From Rhodobacter sp. (lineage in GTDB: Bacteria; Pseudomonadota; Alphaproteobacteria; Rhodobacterales; Rhodobacteraceae), in assembly GCA_020637595.1 (NCBI GenBank), contig JACKKE010000020.1:1-29038 (forward strand): a stretch of DNA of 29,038 nucleotides, given 5' to 3'. The notes beneath the pieces are model-generated. The model was given only the letters and a program-made list of their open reading frames with translations. It was not told the DNA's origin and did not search any database. Both the position numbers and the translations under genes were made by a program. This document shows, in pieces, positions 9,036 through 15,805 of the stretch; the stretch's first letter is position 1; each line of letters opens with the position of its first letter.

Positions 9036-9872
9036 TCAATTGGTGCAGGGGATTTCGATCATCACCACGTCCGCACCGCGGCGGGTACGAACGGTGCACC
9101 GCTCCTGCACCTGTTCCACGGGCGCCGCCTCCATGCCCAGCAGACTGCGACCGTCGACCTGGATCTGGCTCAGCGCGGTGGTGTCGTCGAGGCCGACCAG
9201 AGACAGCGATAGCCTCCCCGTCGACTGGCCCTGCGCCAGCGTGGCCACGGTTTCCGCCGCTGCCTCGATGGTGACGGAACGCGGCACACCGCTGAAGTTA
9301 CGGTCCTCGTCGGCATTTTCGTCCAGCGCGATGATGCGCACGCCCGACGACAGCAGACGCGTTACCTCGCCGCCCTGGGCGCCGCGGCCGGTCCAGTAGA
9401 TGTCGACCGTATTCGAAGGACGCAGCGTCCCCGAGATGCCCGAATTCTGGTCGACGCGAATCGTGAAGGCGCGCAGCCCGGGCGTGAGAATCGCGGCGAT
9501 ACCGGCGGGCTGGCCGGGCTGCGAGACCTTGACGGCGAGAATCGGTTCGCCCGGCTCCATCGCGCGCAGCACGACACGCGGGCGGCTTGGATCCGGCGTG
9601 ACGGCCGAGGCGGTCTGGAAGGCCCCGGGCGGCACGGAATCGGCGGGCCAGTTGACGGTGCGCATGGCATCGAGCCCGATCGGTTCGCCATAGCGCAGGG
9701 GGCGGGCGGCGACCATTACCGGGACGGTCTGGATGGCAGCCTGGCCCGAGCCCTGGGCCTGGGCCGCGGCGATGGCGGCTTGGGTCTGGCTCACATAGTC
9801 CTGCGCCATGTAGACGCCGAACCCTGCCAAGGCCAGTCCGATCCCGAGAACTCCGATCTGCGCGGCTCGCAT
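9036..9872 (-). CDS. cpaB: Flp pilus assembly protein CpaB/RcpC
   Basis: 278 residues. One N-terminal membrane anchor (about residues 5-24), then a SAF domain (about 48-115, with AARPLRYGEPIGLDAM at 55-70) and the RcpC domain (about 118-240, with LRAFTIRVDQNSGISGTLRP at 133-152). In Tad systems this periplasmic protein supports the secretin and may contact peptidoglycan. AGGAG lies 5 bases before the ATG at 9872. Two cysteines near the end (in RCTVRT and EIPCTN) could form a disulphide. Upstream are an inverted repeat at 9932-9954 and the terminator of the nearest pilin gene. Confidence 0.9.
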   Translation of the reverse strand: MRAAQIGVLGIGLALAGFGVYMAQDYVSQTQAAIAAAQAQGSGQAAIQTVPVMVAARPLRYGEPIGLDAMRTVNWPADSVPPGAFQTASAVTPDPSRPRVVLRAMEPGEPILAVKVSQPGQPAGIAAILTPGLRAFTIRVDQNSGISGTLRPSNTVDIYWTGRGAQGGEVTRLLSSGVRIIALDENADEDRNFSGVPRSVTIEAAAETVATLAQGQSTGRLSLSLVGLDDTTALSQIQVDGRSLLGMEAAPVEQVQERCTVRTRRGADVVMIEIPCTN

Positions 9873-9931
9873 CGCATGCTCCTGTACACCTGCCTGACCC
9901 CACGAATCCGGGAGGTCGTCTTACTGATACG

Positions 9932-9954
9932 TTCCTCCATTCTTCCGGGAGGAA
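9932..9954. promoter_or_regulatory. Inverted repeat upstream of cpaB
   Basis: TTCCTCC (9932-9938) and GGAGGAA (9948-9954) are exact complements separated by 9 bases. The repeat sits between the flp terminator and the cpaB start, about 60 bases before the ATG. It could be an operator or an mRNA hairpin in the leader. No regulator can be named. Confidence 0.3.
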
Positions 9955-10000
9955 TCGGGCAACATGATGGCTGGAAAACGAAACATTCCGCCCTATTGCC

Positions 10001-10040
10001 TAAAATTTGAACGGGCCGCATCCGGGGGGATGCGGCCCGT
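10001..10040 (-). terminator. Intrinsic terminator of the promoter-distal flp gene
   Basis: A perfect 13-base stem (10011-10023 with 10028-10040, ACGGGCCGCATCC and its complement) has a 4-base loop read as CCCC on the minus strand, followed by TCAAATTTTA. It begins 21 bases past the flp stop. It should end most flp transcripts, so the pilin can be made in large excess over cpaB and later genes. Confidence 0.85.
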
Positions 10041-10061
10041 ATCCGGCGTGGATGCCGCGTC

Positions 10062-10274
10062 TTACTGGTTGACGCCCAGCGTGCCCAGGGTCGCGACCGA
10101 CGCCGAGGTCAGCGAGGTCGAGATGTCGGTGGCAAGGCTCGACACGCCCGAGCGGACCGAGGTCACGACGGCCAGGCCGAGGCCCACGATCGCGGCGGTC
10201 AGCACGACCCAGTCGACGGTGACGGCGCCCGATTCGTCGGCGGCGAAGGTTTTGATGGTGTTCAGGAAGGTCAT
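10062..10274 (-). CDS. flp: Flp family type IVb pilin (copy nearer cpaB)
   Basis: 70 residues. A 16-residue leader ends in ADESG, and prepilin peptidase is expected to cut after that glycine. The mature 54-residue pilin begins AVTVDWVVLTAAIVGLGLAV, one hydrophobic helix. The usual Glu-Tyr at positions 5-6 is replaced by Asp-Trp, as I recall for pilins of this bacterial family. GGAG stands 7 bases before the ATG. The mature protein is identical to that of the copy at 10637-10843; the leaders differ. It has its own strong terminator. Confidence 0.93.
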   Translation of the reverse strand: MTFLNTIKTFAADESGAVTVDWVVLTAAIVGLGLAVVTSVRSGVSSLATDISTSLTSASVATLGTLGVNQ

Positions 10275-10583
10275 CGGTGTTCTCCAGGTACAGGGTTACG
10301 GTTATCGCGTACGTGCCGGTCCGGAGCTCGGGTAGGGGTGAGGGTTGTTGAACCGCTCTCCGTTCTGGCAGCTTCGTTATCTGCCGGTAAAGGGGCGCGA
10401 AAATGCGCCAATTGCGGCGAAATCCGGACAGCAGCGGGGTGATTTCGTGGTTTGTGCGAAGGACGGAAACGGCCCGTATCCGGGTCCGGGTGTGTTCACG
10501 TTCTGGCAACGGATCGGCGTCGAAGCGGTGCGGTACGGTTGTCGACACGGGGCGATTCGGCCGAAGGGCGGTCCAGAATGACG
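10275..10583. other. Spacer between the two flp genes, no gene seen
   Basis: Holds the leader of the downstream flp gene. Short open frames exist but lack a ribosome site, a recognisable motif or sensible composition. A 10-base direct repeat CGTTCTGGCA occurs at 10361-10370 and 10499-10508. The base composition is mixed with no clear -35/-10 pair. The length suggests a long leader or a promoter of its own. Confidence 0.5.
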
Positions 10584-10613
10584 AACCGGCCGCCCCGGGG
10601 GGGGCGGCCGGTT
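10584..10613 (-). terminator. Terminator-like hairpin after the promoter-proximal flp gene
   Basis: A perfect 13-base GC-rich stem (10584-10596 with 10601-10613) carries a loop read as CCCC on the minus strand, matching the stem and loop size of the hairpin after the other flp gene. The following bases CGTCATTCTGG contain no T run, so termination may be partial or the hairpin may mainly stabilise the mRNA. Confidence 0.6.
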
Positions 10614-10636
10614 GAACGGGTGTCGGGGGGACGTGA

Positions 10637-10843
10637 TTACTGGTTGACGCCCAGCGTGCCCAGGGTCGCGACCGACGCCGAGGTCAGCGAGGTCGAGATG
10701 TCGGTGGCCAGGCTCGATACGCCCGAGCGGACCGATGTCACCACGGCGAGGCCGAGACCGACGATGGCGGCGGTAAGCACCACCCAGTCGACAGTGACGG
10801 CGCCCGATTCGTCGGCGAGGAAGGACTTGAAGCAATGGGTCAT
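10637..10843 (-). CDS. flp: Flp family type IVb pilin (promoter-proximal copy)
   Basis: 68 residues with a 14-residue leader (MTHCFKSFLADESG) and a mature 54-residue pilin identical to that of the gene at 10062-10274. GGAG lies 6 bases before the ATG. Over the last 180 bases the two genes differ at 11 sites, all silent, and the final 72 bases of the genes are identical. The leader contains a cysteine absent from the other copy. It is the first gene of the tad locus on this strand, divergent from the lytic transglycosylase gene. Confidence 0.93.
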   Translation of the reverse strand: MTHCFKSFLADESGAVTVDWVVLTAAIVGLGLAVVTSVRSGVSSLATDISTSLTSASVATLGTLGVNQ

Positions 10844-11033
10844 GATCGTCTCCAGGATTGACCGTTACGCGACCCGCCGCAGGCCGTGATACCGAGGGAA
10901 AGCGCACGGCGATCGGCGGGACATCCCCGTTTTCGGCGCCGGACGTGTCGGCATTGGGGCGAATGTGCGGGAAAGCGGGGCCTTGTCTGGGTATTGTCAG
11001 GGCGGGCGCAACCGGCGGGCGTTCGCGTGCCAT

Positions 11034-11062
11034 TTGCGCGCGAGCAGGAATTCTGGCACTCT
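11034..11062 (+). promoter_or_regulatory. Possible promoter of the lytic transglycosylase gene
   Basis: TTGCGC (11034-11039) and CACTCT (11057-11062) are 17 bases apart, about 27 bases before the ATG. The -35 match is fair and the -10 match weak. The 246-base gap to the divergent flp gene must hold promoters for both directions; no better pair was found by eye. Confidence 0.25.
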
Positions 11063-11089
11063 GCAGAAAAACGAAAATACGCCGGGGCC

Positions 11090-11950
11090 ATGCCGAGCAG
11101 CTTGCCCACCCGCCTGCCGCTGTTTGCCGCGGCCCTGACCGGGGCCGCCTGTCTTGGCATGGCCGCGGCGGCCCAGCAGGGCGATTTCACCTTTCGCCGA
11201 ATCGGCGTTGCGGCGGCCGATGGAAGCCCCCGCATCACCGTGCAGGTCGACCCTGCAGAACAGGCCCGCCGAATCGCCCCCCCCGAACCGGTTGCCCCGA
11301 GGGTGACGCCGGTAGCCCTGCCGGTGCCGGACGTGGGGGAAGACGGTGCTCGATTCGGCTGGTTCTGGACGCGGGTCTCGCCGAATCTGGCACAGGGCGA
11401 GGGGCGGTTCCTTGCCGCAATGGCGGCACTGCGCGATGCGCCCGAAGGCAACCGCGTGCCCGAGCCGACGGTGCAGCACCTGCAGGACATCGCGGCCCAG
11501 CACAATGCCTCGCTCTTGCGGGCGACGATCGGCACCCGCGTGTCGCCGGCGCTGGCACTTGCTGTGATCTCGGTCGAAAGCAGCGGCCGGTCCGGGGCGG
11601 TCAGCCATGCCGGCGCACGCGGCCTCATGCAGTTGATCCCGGCCACCGCCGAGCGTTTCGGCGTGGCGGATGCGCTGGACCCGGCGCAGAACATCCGCGG
11701 CGGGGTTGCCTATCTTGACTGGCTCCTGGGCGAATTCGGCGGCGACGTGGTGCTGGCGCTGGCGGGGTACAACGCGGGCGAAGGGGCTGTCCGCCGCGCC
11801 GGCGGGGTCCCGCCCTATGCCGAGACGCGGGACTATGTCCCCCGTGTGCTGGCCGCGTGGAACATCGCCCGGGGACTGTGCACCACCACGCCCGAACTGC
11901 CGACCGACGCCTGCGTCTTTGCCGTGCGCGCGGTTGCGACGGCGGGCTAA
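11090..11950 (+). CDS. Soluble-type lytic murein transglycosylase (SLT family 1)
   Basis: 286 residues from the ATG at 11090, which gives a signal peptide (about 1-29, ending MAAAAQQ). The open frame extends upstream to 10886 without signal-like sequence. The SLT domain spans about residues 130-265: catalytic Glu163 in VISVESSGRSGAVS, AGARGLMQLIPATA (174-187) and GYNAGEGAVRRAGGVPPY (226-243). It cuts glycan strands of peptidoglycan in the periplasm with release of 1,6-anhydro-muropeptides. Its place beside the tad locus could serve pilus passage through the wall, but a general role is equally likely. Its TAA overlaps the TAG of arsC on the other strand by 3 bases. Confidence 0.88.
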   Translation: MPSSLPTRLPLFAAALTGAACLGMAAAAQQGDFTFRRIGVAAADGSPRITVQVDPAEQARRIAPPEPVAPRVTPVALPVPDVGEDGARFGWFWTRVSPNLAQGEGRFLAAMAALRDAPEGNRVPEPTVQHLQDIAAQHNASLLRATIGTRVSPALALAVISVESSGRSGAVSHAGARGLMQLIPATAERFGVADALDPAQNIRGGVAYLDWLLGEFGGDVVLALAGYNAGEGAVRRAGGVPPYAETRDYVPRVLAAWNIARGLCTTTPELPTDACVFAVRAVATAG

Positions 11951-12273
11951 AGGACGGTGTCGATCGCCTCGGTCGGTCGCCCTATCACCGCCTTGGCGCC
12001 GTTTCGGATCACCGGTCGTTCGATCAACGCGGGATCGGCGGCCATCGCGGCGACGATCACATTCTCGGCCTCGCCCTTCAGCGCGGCCCCTTCCTTGCGC
12101 AGCAGTGCCGCGGCCGGCAGGCCAAGCGCGCGCAGCATCGCGCGCAGGTCTTCCTGCGTGGGACCGTCCTTGAGATAGAGCCGGACCTCGGGCGTGATGC
12201 CGCGCGCGGTCAGGTAGTCCAGCGCCGCCCGGGATTTCGAGCAACGCGGGTTGTGCCAGAGTTCTACAGCCAT
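11947..12273 (-). CDS. arsC: ArsC/Spx-family arsenate reductase (glutaredoxin type)
   Basis: 108 residues, thioredoxin-like fold. The catalytic cysteine is Cys11 in LWHNPRCSKSRAAL, and the conserved anion-site motif ERPVIRNG is near residue 81. The known family reaction is arsenate reduction with glutaredoxin, but no ars regulator or efflux gene is nearby, so a YffB-like role of unknown substrate is possible. GGGAGG lies before the ATG. The start is inside the end of pyrD (10-base overlap), indicating translational coupling. At 108 residues it is shorter than plasmid-type ArsC (about 140). Confidence 0.82.
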   Translation of the reverse strand: MAVELWHNPRCSKSRAALDYLTARGITPEVRLYLKDGPTQEDLRAMLRALGLPAAALLRKEGAALKGEAENVIVAAMAADPALIERPVIRNGAKAVIGRPTEAIDTVL

Positions 12274-13316
12274 GCGTCCCTCCCGGTTCCGACTGCCTCT
12301 GCGACAGTGGTGAATCCGTCGCGGGCCAGCAACCCGTCGAGGCCCCGCACGATCCGCCCAACCAGCGAGAAACCGCCGTAGACCAGTGCGGAATAGAGCT
12401 GTACCGCGCTCGCCCCCGCGCAAATCTTGGCATAGGCATCCTCGGCCGAGGCGATGCCGCCAACGCCGATCAGCGGCACCCGACCGCCGCAGTGAACCGA
12501 GAGACGGGCGAGCACGCGCGTGGACTTTTCGAACAGGGGCGCACCCGACAGGCCGCCTGCCTCGCTCTTGCTTTTACTTTTCAGGCCCTCGCGCGACAGC
12601 GTCGTGTTGGTCGCGATGATCGCGTCAAGGCCCGTTTCGCAAGCGATGCCGGCAATGTCCGACAATTCGCTGTCCGACAGATCGGGTGCGATCTTCAGGA
12701 AGACGGGAATGCGGCGTTCCAGCGCGTCGCGCTCGGCCAGCACGCCGGCCAGAAGGCCCCTCAGCGCCGCCGCACCCTGAAGGTCGCGCAATTTCTCGGT
12801 GTTGGGCGACGAGACGTTGACAGTCGCGAAATCGACGTTGGGCCCGCAGGTCGCCAGGACCCGGGCGAAATCCGCCGCGCGGTCGGCGCTGTCCTTGTTG
12901 GCGCCCAGGTTCAACCCGACGACCGGTCCCGCCTGACGATGCGAGAGACGGGTGGCGATGGCCTCGGCTCCCTCGTTGTTGAAGCCGAAGCGGTTGATGA
13001 CGGCCCGGTCCTCGGACAGGCGGAACAGGCGTGGGCGGGGATTGCCGGGCTGCGGGCGTGGGGTGGCGGCGCCGACCTCGACAAAGCCGAAGCCCGCGCG
13101 CGCCAGCGGCGCCAGCGCCACGGCGTTCTTGTCGAAACCCGCGGCCAGCCCGACAGGATTGGGAAGTTGCAGTCCCGCGACCTCGGTGCGCAGCCGGTCC
13201 GAGGTGATCGACCCGCCCAACGGGACGGCGCCCGCGTTCAGGGCCTTCAACGTCAGCCCATGCGCGGTTTCCGGGTCGATGCGATGCATCGCCCAGAGTC
13301 CGAGCGCCTCGAGCAT
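12264..13316 (-). CDS. pyrD: Dihydroorotate dehydrogenase, class 2 (quinone)
   Basis: 350 residues from the ATG at 13316. It oxidises dihydroorotate to orotate in pyrimidine synthesis and passes electrons to quinone at the inner membrane. The class 2 N-terminal helix is present (MLEALGLWAMHRIDPETAHG). FMN-binding and catalytic signatures follow: GLAAGFDKNAVALAPLARAG (56-75), INRFGFNNEG (107-116), VNVSSPNTEKLRDLQG with the catalytic Ser at 169-170, and GVGGIASAEDAYAKICAGAS near the C-terminus. The ATG overlaps the TGA of the DUF952 gene by one base (TGATG), and the 3' end overlaps arsC. Length is normal. Confidence 0.95.
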   Translation of the reverse strand: MLEALGLWAMHRIDPETAHGLTLKALNAGAVPLGGSITSDRLRTEVAGLQLPNPVGLAAGFDKNAVALAPLARAGFGFVEVGAATPRPQPGNPRPRLFRLSEDRAVINRFGFNNEGAEAIATRLSHRQAGPVVGLNLGANKDSADRAADFARVLATCGPNVDFATVNVSSPNTEKLRDLQGAAALRGLLAGVLAERDALERRIPVFLKIAPDLSDSELSDIAGIACETGLDAIIATNTTLSREGLKSKSKSEAGGLSGAPLFEKSTRVLARLSVHCGGRVPLIGVGGIASAEDAYAKICAGASAVQLYSALVYGGFSLVGRIVRGLDGLLARDGFTTVAEAVGTGRDAWL

Positions 13317-13654
13317 CAGATAACCCCCTCGGGGAAGATGTGCCCGGCCGCGCCCAGGGGCAGCGACTTGTCCCAGACCGCATCCGAGGAACGGAGCTTG
13401 CGATAGAGATGAGGAAACAGCGCGCCGCCGCGCGACGGCTCCCATTTCAGGGCCGGACCCAGACGATCCGTCTCGATGGCGACAAGCACAAGGTCGCTTT
13501 CGCCGGCGAAGTGCTTGGCGGCGGTCTCCACCACCTGCTGCGAGGTCGACATGTGGATGTAGCCGTCGATCAGGTCGATGGGGGCGCCGGCGCTCTGGCC
13601 TTCGGCGACGAAGACATCCCATTCGGATCGGCGAAAGATCTTGTAGACCAACAT
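13316..13654 (-). CDS. DUF952 family protein
   Basis: 112 residues from the ATG at 13654; this start matches the family N-terminus (LVYKIFRRSEWDVF). Conserved features are LIDGYIHMSTSQQVVETA (28-45) and LKWEPSRGGALFPHLYRKL (69-87). I recall DUF952 being placed in the ADP-ribosyltransferase fold group, but no activity is known to me. No good ribosome site is visible, only GAG 6 bases upstream, and a weak promoter would put transcription start at or near the ATG. It is the first gene of the DUF952-pyrD-arsC cluster, with a one-base overlap to pyrD. Confidence 0.85.
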   Translation of the reverse strand: MLVYKIFRRSEWDVFVAEGQSAGAPIDLIDGYIHMSTSQQVVETAAKHFAGESDLVLVAIETDRLGPALKWEPSRGGALFPHLYRKLRSSDAVWDKSLPLGAAGHIFPEGVI

Positions 13655-13660
13655 GCGCTG

Positions 13661-13689
13661 CTCATGCCGAATGCCGGCGCGGCGGTCAA
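13661..13689 (-). promoter_or_regulatory. Possible promoter of the DUF952-pyrD-arsC cluster
   Basis: On the minus strand TTGACC (13684-13689) and CATGAG (13661-13666) are 17 bases apart. The -35 is good and the -10 weak. Transcription would begin at about the ATG at 13654, giving a leaderless message. Divergent from the 5'-nucleotidase promoter. Confidence 0.25.
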
Positions 13690-13768
13690 TGGGAAGCTTT
13701 GCCGCCGTCCCGCACGGCAGGGTGTCATGACGCCGTCGCCTGACGTTGCGAAAGGCCGCCAAGGGGCT

Positions 13769-13797
13769 TTGACTTCGCCCCGCTCAGCGCGCAATCT
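13769..13797 (+). promoter_or_regulatory. Predicted promoter of the 5'-nucleotidase gene
   Basis: TTGACT (13769-13774) is 17 bases from CAATCT (13792-13797). The expected start of transcription is near 13804, with a 28-base leader holding AGGGGA before the ATG at 13832. The -35 matches the consensus at 5 of 6 positions; the -10 is weaker. Confidence 0.45.
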
Positions 13798-13831
13798 TTG
13801 ACCTTCGGGAAAAAACCAACAGGGGAACCAG

Positions 13832-15448
13832 ATGTCCTTCAAGACCCATTTCAGGGCGATGCTCGGCTCGACCGCGCTGGTGGCGGCCAGCACGCTGCCC
13901 GGTCTCGCCATCGAGTTGCACATCCTGCATTTCAACGATTTCCACAGCCGGATCGAACCGATCAACCGCTTCAACTCGACCTGCTCGGCGTCGGACGAAG
14001 CCGAGGGCAAGTGCTATGGCGGCGCGGCGCGGCTGTTCACCCTGATCAACCAGATGCGCACCGCGATCTCGGCCGAGGGCCATCCGGTGCTGGTCCTGTC
14101 GGCCGGCGACGAATCGCAGGGCTCGCTCTATTACACCACTTACGGCGGACAGGCCGAGGCCGAGATGAACCTGCGCATCGGCCTCGACGCGATGGCGGTG
14201 GGCAACCACGAGTTCGACAACGGCCCCGAGGGGCTGCTGGTCTTCGCCGACCAGGATGAATACCCCGTCGTCGCGGCCAACATCGATGTCAGCCAGAACA
14301 ATTTGCTGGCAGGCCGCATCGTGCCGTGGGCGATCCTTGACGCGGGCAACGGGCTGCGCGTGGGCATCGTCGGTGCCGTAACCGAGGACACGCCGGAAAT
14401 CGCCTCGCCGGGTCCGACCATCGCCTTCTCGAGCGCAGTCGATGCGGTGCGCGCGGGCGTCGAGGCGATGCATGCCGAGGGCGTGAACACGGTGATTGCC
14501 CTGACACATGTGGGCTACGTGGGCGAGCAGCGGATCGCAGCCGAGGTCGCCGGGCTCACCGCCGTCGTCGGCGGGCACAGCCATACCTACCTTTCGGCGA
14601 CCGACCCGCGCCGCGAAGGTCCGTATCCGACCTGGGTGGACAACGTCGACGGTTCCATCGTGCCGGTGGTGCAGGCCGGCGCCTACAGCCGCTATCTCGG
14701 CCATCTGGTGCTGGACCTCGATGACGACGGCAACCTGATCTATGCCTCGGGCGACACGATCGAGATCAATGCCGAAGTGCAGCCCGATCCGGCGATCGCC
14801 GAATGGGTCGCCGGCATGGCCGGCCCCATCGAAGCCACGCGCAGCGAAATCGTCGGCGAAGCTGCCGCACCCATCGAAGGCGACCGTGCCGTCTGCCGGC
14901 AGATGGAATGCGCCATGGGCAATCTGCTGGCCGACGCCATGCTGGCGCGGGTCGCCGGACAGGGGATTACCATCGCCTTCCAGAACGGCGGCGGTCTGCG
15001 CGCCTCGATCGGCGACGGCACCATCACCATGGGCGAGGTGCTGGAGGTTCTGCCCTTCCAGAACACGCTGGCGACCTTCGAACTGACGGGTGCCGACATC
15101 GTCACCTCGCTGGAGAACGGCGTGAGCCAGCTGGAAGAGGGCGCGGGCCGTTTCGCACAGGTCGGCGGCCTGCAATACACCTTCGATCCGGCTGCGCCGG
15201 CCGGGTCGCGCGTCTCGGACGTGATGGTGCAGCGCGAAGGCGCCTGGGTGCCGATCGACCCCGAGGCGACCTATGGCGTGGTGACCAACGATTTCGTGCG
15301 CAAGGGCGGCGACGGTTTCGCGCTGTTCCGCGACCACGCGATCAACGCCTACGACTTCGGGCCGGACCTCGCCGATGTGGTGGCCGAGTACCTGGCCGAG
15401 CACAGCCCCTACACGCCCTACACGGACGGGCGCATCACCCGCCGCTGA
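13832..15448 (+). CDS. Secreted 5'-nucleotidase/2',3'-cyclic phosphodiesterase family protein
   Basis: 538 residues with a Sec signal peptide (about 1-26). N-terminal calcineurin-like metallophosphoesterase domain: FNDFHSR with Asp36 and His38, SAGDESQGS with Asp93, GNHEFD (124-129), ALTHVG with His226 and GGHSH (247-251). C-terminal 5'-nucleotidase domain: FQNGGGLRASIG for the substrate arginine and TNDFVRKGGDGFALF for the base-stacking aromatics. It acts in the periplasm to dephosphorylate nucleotides for phosphate and nucleoside uptake. Exact substrate is uncertain; UshA-like is the closest general class. It stands alone, with its own promoter and terminator. Confidence 0.92.
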   Translation: MSFKTHFRAMLGSTALVAASTLPGLAIELHILHFNDFHSRIEPINRFNSTCSASDEAEGKCYGGAARLFTLINQMRTAISAEGHPVLVLSAGDESQGSLYYTTYGGQAEAEMNLRIGLDAMAVGNHEFDNGPEGLLVFADQDEYPVVAANIDVSQNNLLAGRIVPWAILDAGNGLRVGIVGAVTEDTPEIASPGPTIAFSSAVDAVRAGVEAMHAEGVNTVIALTHVGYVGEQRIAAEVAGLTAVVGGHSHTYLSATDPRREGPYPTWVDNVDGSIVPVVQAGAYSRYLGHLVLDLDDDGNLIYASGDTIEINAEVQPDPAIAEWVAGMAGPIEATRSEIVGEAAAPIEGDRAVCRQMECAMGNLLADAMLARVAGQGITIAFQNGGGLRASIGDGTITMGEVLEVLPFQNTLATFELTGADIVTSLENGVSQLEEGAGRFAQVGGLQYTFDPAAPAGSRVSDVMVQREGAWVPIDPEATYGVVTNDFVRKGGDGFALFRDHAINAYDFGPDLADVVAEYLAEHSPYTPYTDGRITRR

Positions 15449-15471
15449 GGCCGCTGCGAATGATCATGGCG

Positions 15472-15494
15472 AGGGGGGCTTCGGCCCCCCTTTT
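15472..15494 (+). terminator. Intrinsic terminator with UUCG loop after the 5'-nucleotidase gene
   Basis: Stem GGGGGGC (15473-15479) pairs with GCCCCCC (15484-15490) around the very stable TTCG loop, extended by A15472-T15491, then TTTT to 15494. It begins 24 bases past the stop codon. Its last base is the first base of the hisE stop on the other strand. No T run is present in the minus direction, so it serves the plus strand only. Confidence 0.9.
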
Positions 15495-15805
15495 CATTGC
15501 CGGGCGGCCTTTTCGGCGATGCCCGAGATGCCCTCGCGCCGCGTCAACTCGGCTTCGATATCGGCCAGCGTCACGTCCCGCGCAGCACACATGACAAGCA
15601 GGTGGAACACCGTGTCGGCGGCTTCGGCGGTCAGCTTCGCGCGGTCGCCCTTGACCGCCTCGATGATCGCCTCGACGGCCTCCTCGCCGAATTTCTCGGC
15701 GCATTTCTCGGGGCCTTTCGACAGCAGCTTCGCGGTCCACGAGGTTTCGGGATCGGCGCCCTTGCGCGAGGCGATGGTGGCGGCAAGACGGGCGATCGCG
15801 CTCAT
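15494..15805 (-). CDS. hisE: Phosphoribosyl-ATP pyrophosphatase
   Basis: 103 residues. Removes pyrophosphate from phosphoribosyl-ATP, the second step of histidine synthesis. It is an all-helical MazG-like protein with the family signature SWTAKLLSKGPEKCAEKFGE (22-41) and the acidic metal site EEAVEAIIEA (41-50) plus EAADTVFHLL (61-70). The ATG overlaps the hisF stop (ATGA). There is no fused HisI domain, as usual in alphaproteobacteria. Confidence 0.93.
   Translation of the reverse strand: MSAIARLAATIASRKGADPETSWTAKLLSKGPEKCAEKFGEEAVEAIIEAVKGDRAKLTAEAADTVFHLLVMCAARDVTLADIEAELTRREGISGIAEKAARQ

Noticed and set aside
10275..10636. Small coding sequences in the spacer between the flp genes
   Set aside because: None has a ribosome site, a motif or a convincing composition, and the plus-strand ones cross the flp hairpin.
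11055..11066. TGGCAC near the transglycosylase start as a sigma-54 -24 element
   Set aside because: No TTGC at the required distance.
13722..13739. Pho-box-like sequence GTGTCAT-GACG-CCGTCGC upstream of the 5'-nucleotidase gene
   Set aside because: The first half is good but the second matches only 4 of 7 positions, and it lies over 50 bases before the -10 instead of next to it. The phosphate link is attractive but not supported.
13784..15403. A long open frame antisense to the 5'-nucleotidase gene, and similar ones antisense to the kinase (22135-24270) and to cpaC and the OmpA gene (6642-8717)
   Set aside because: GC-rich codon use keeps antisense frames open. Their proteins are rich in Arg, His, Gln and Ala without motifs, and the sense frames encode clear families.
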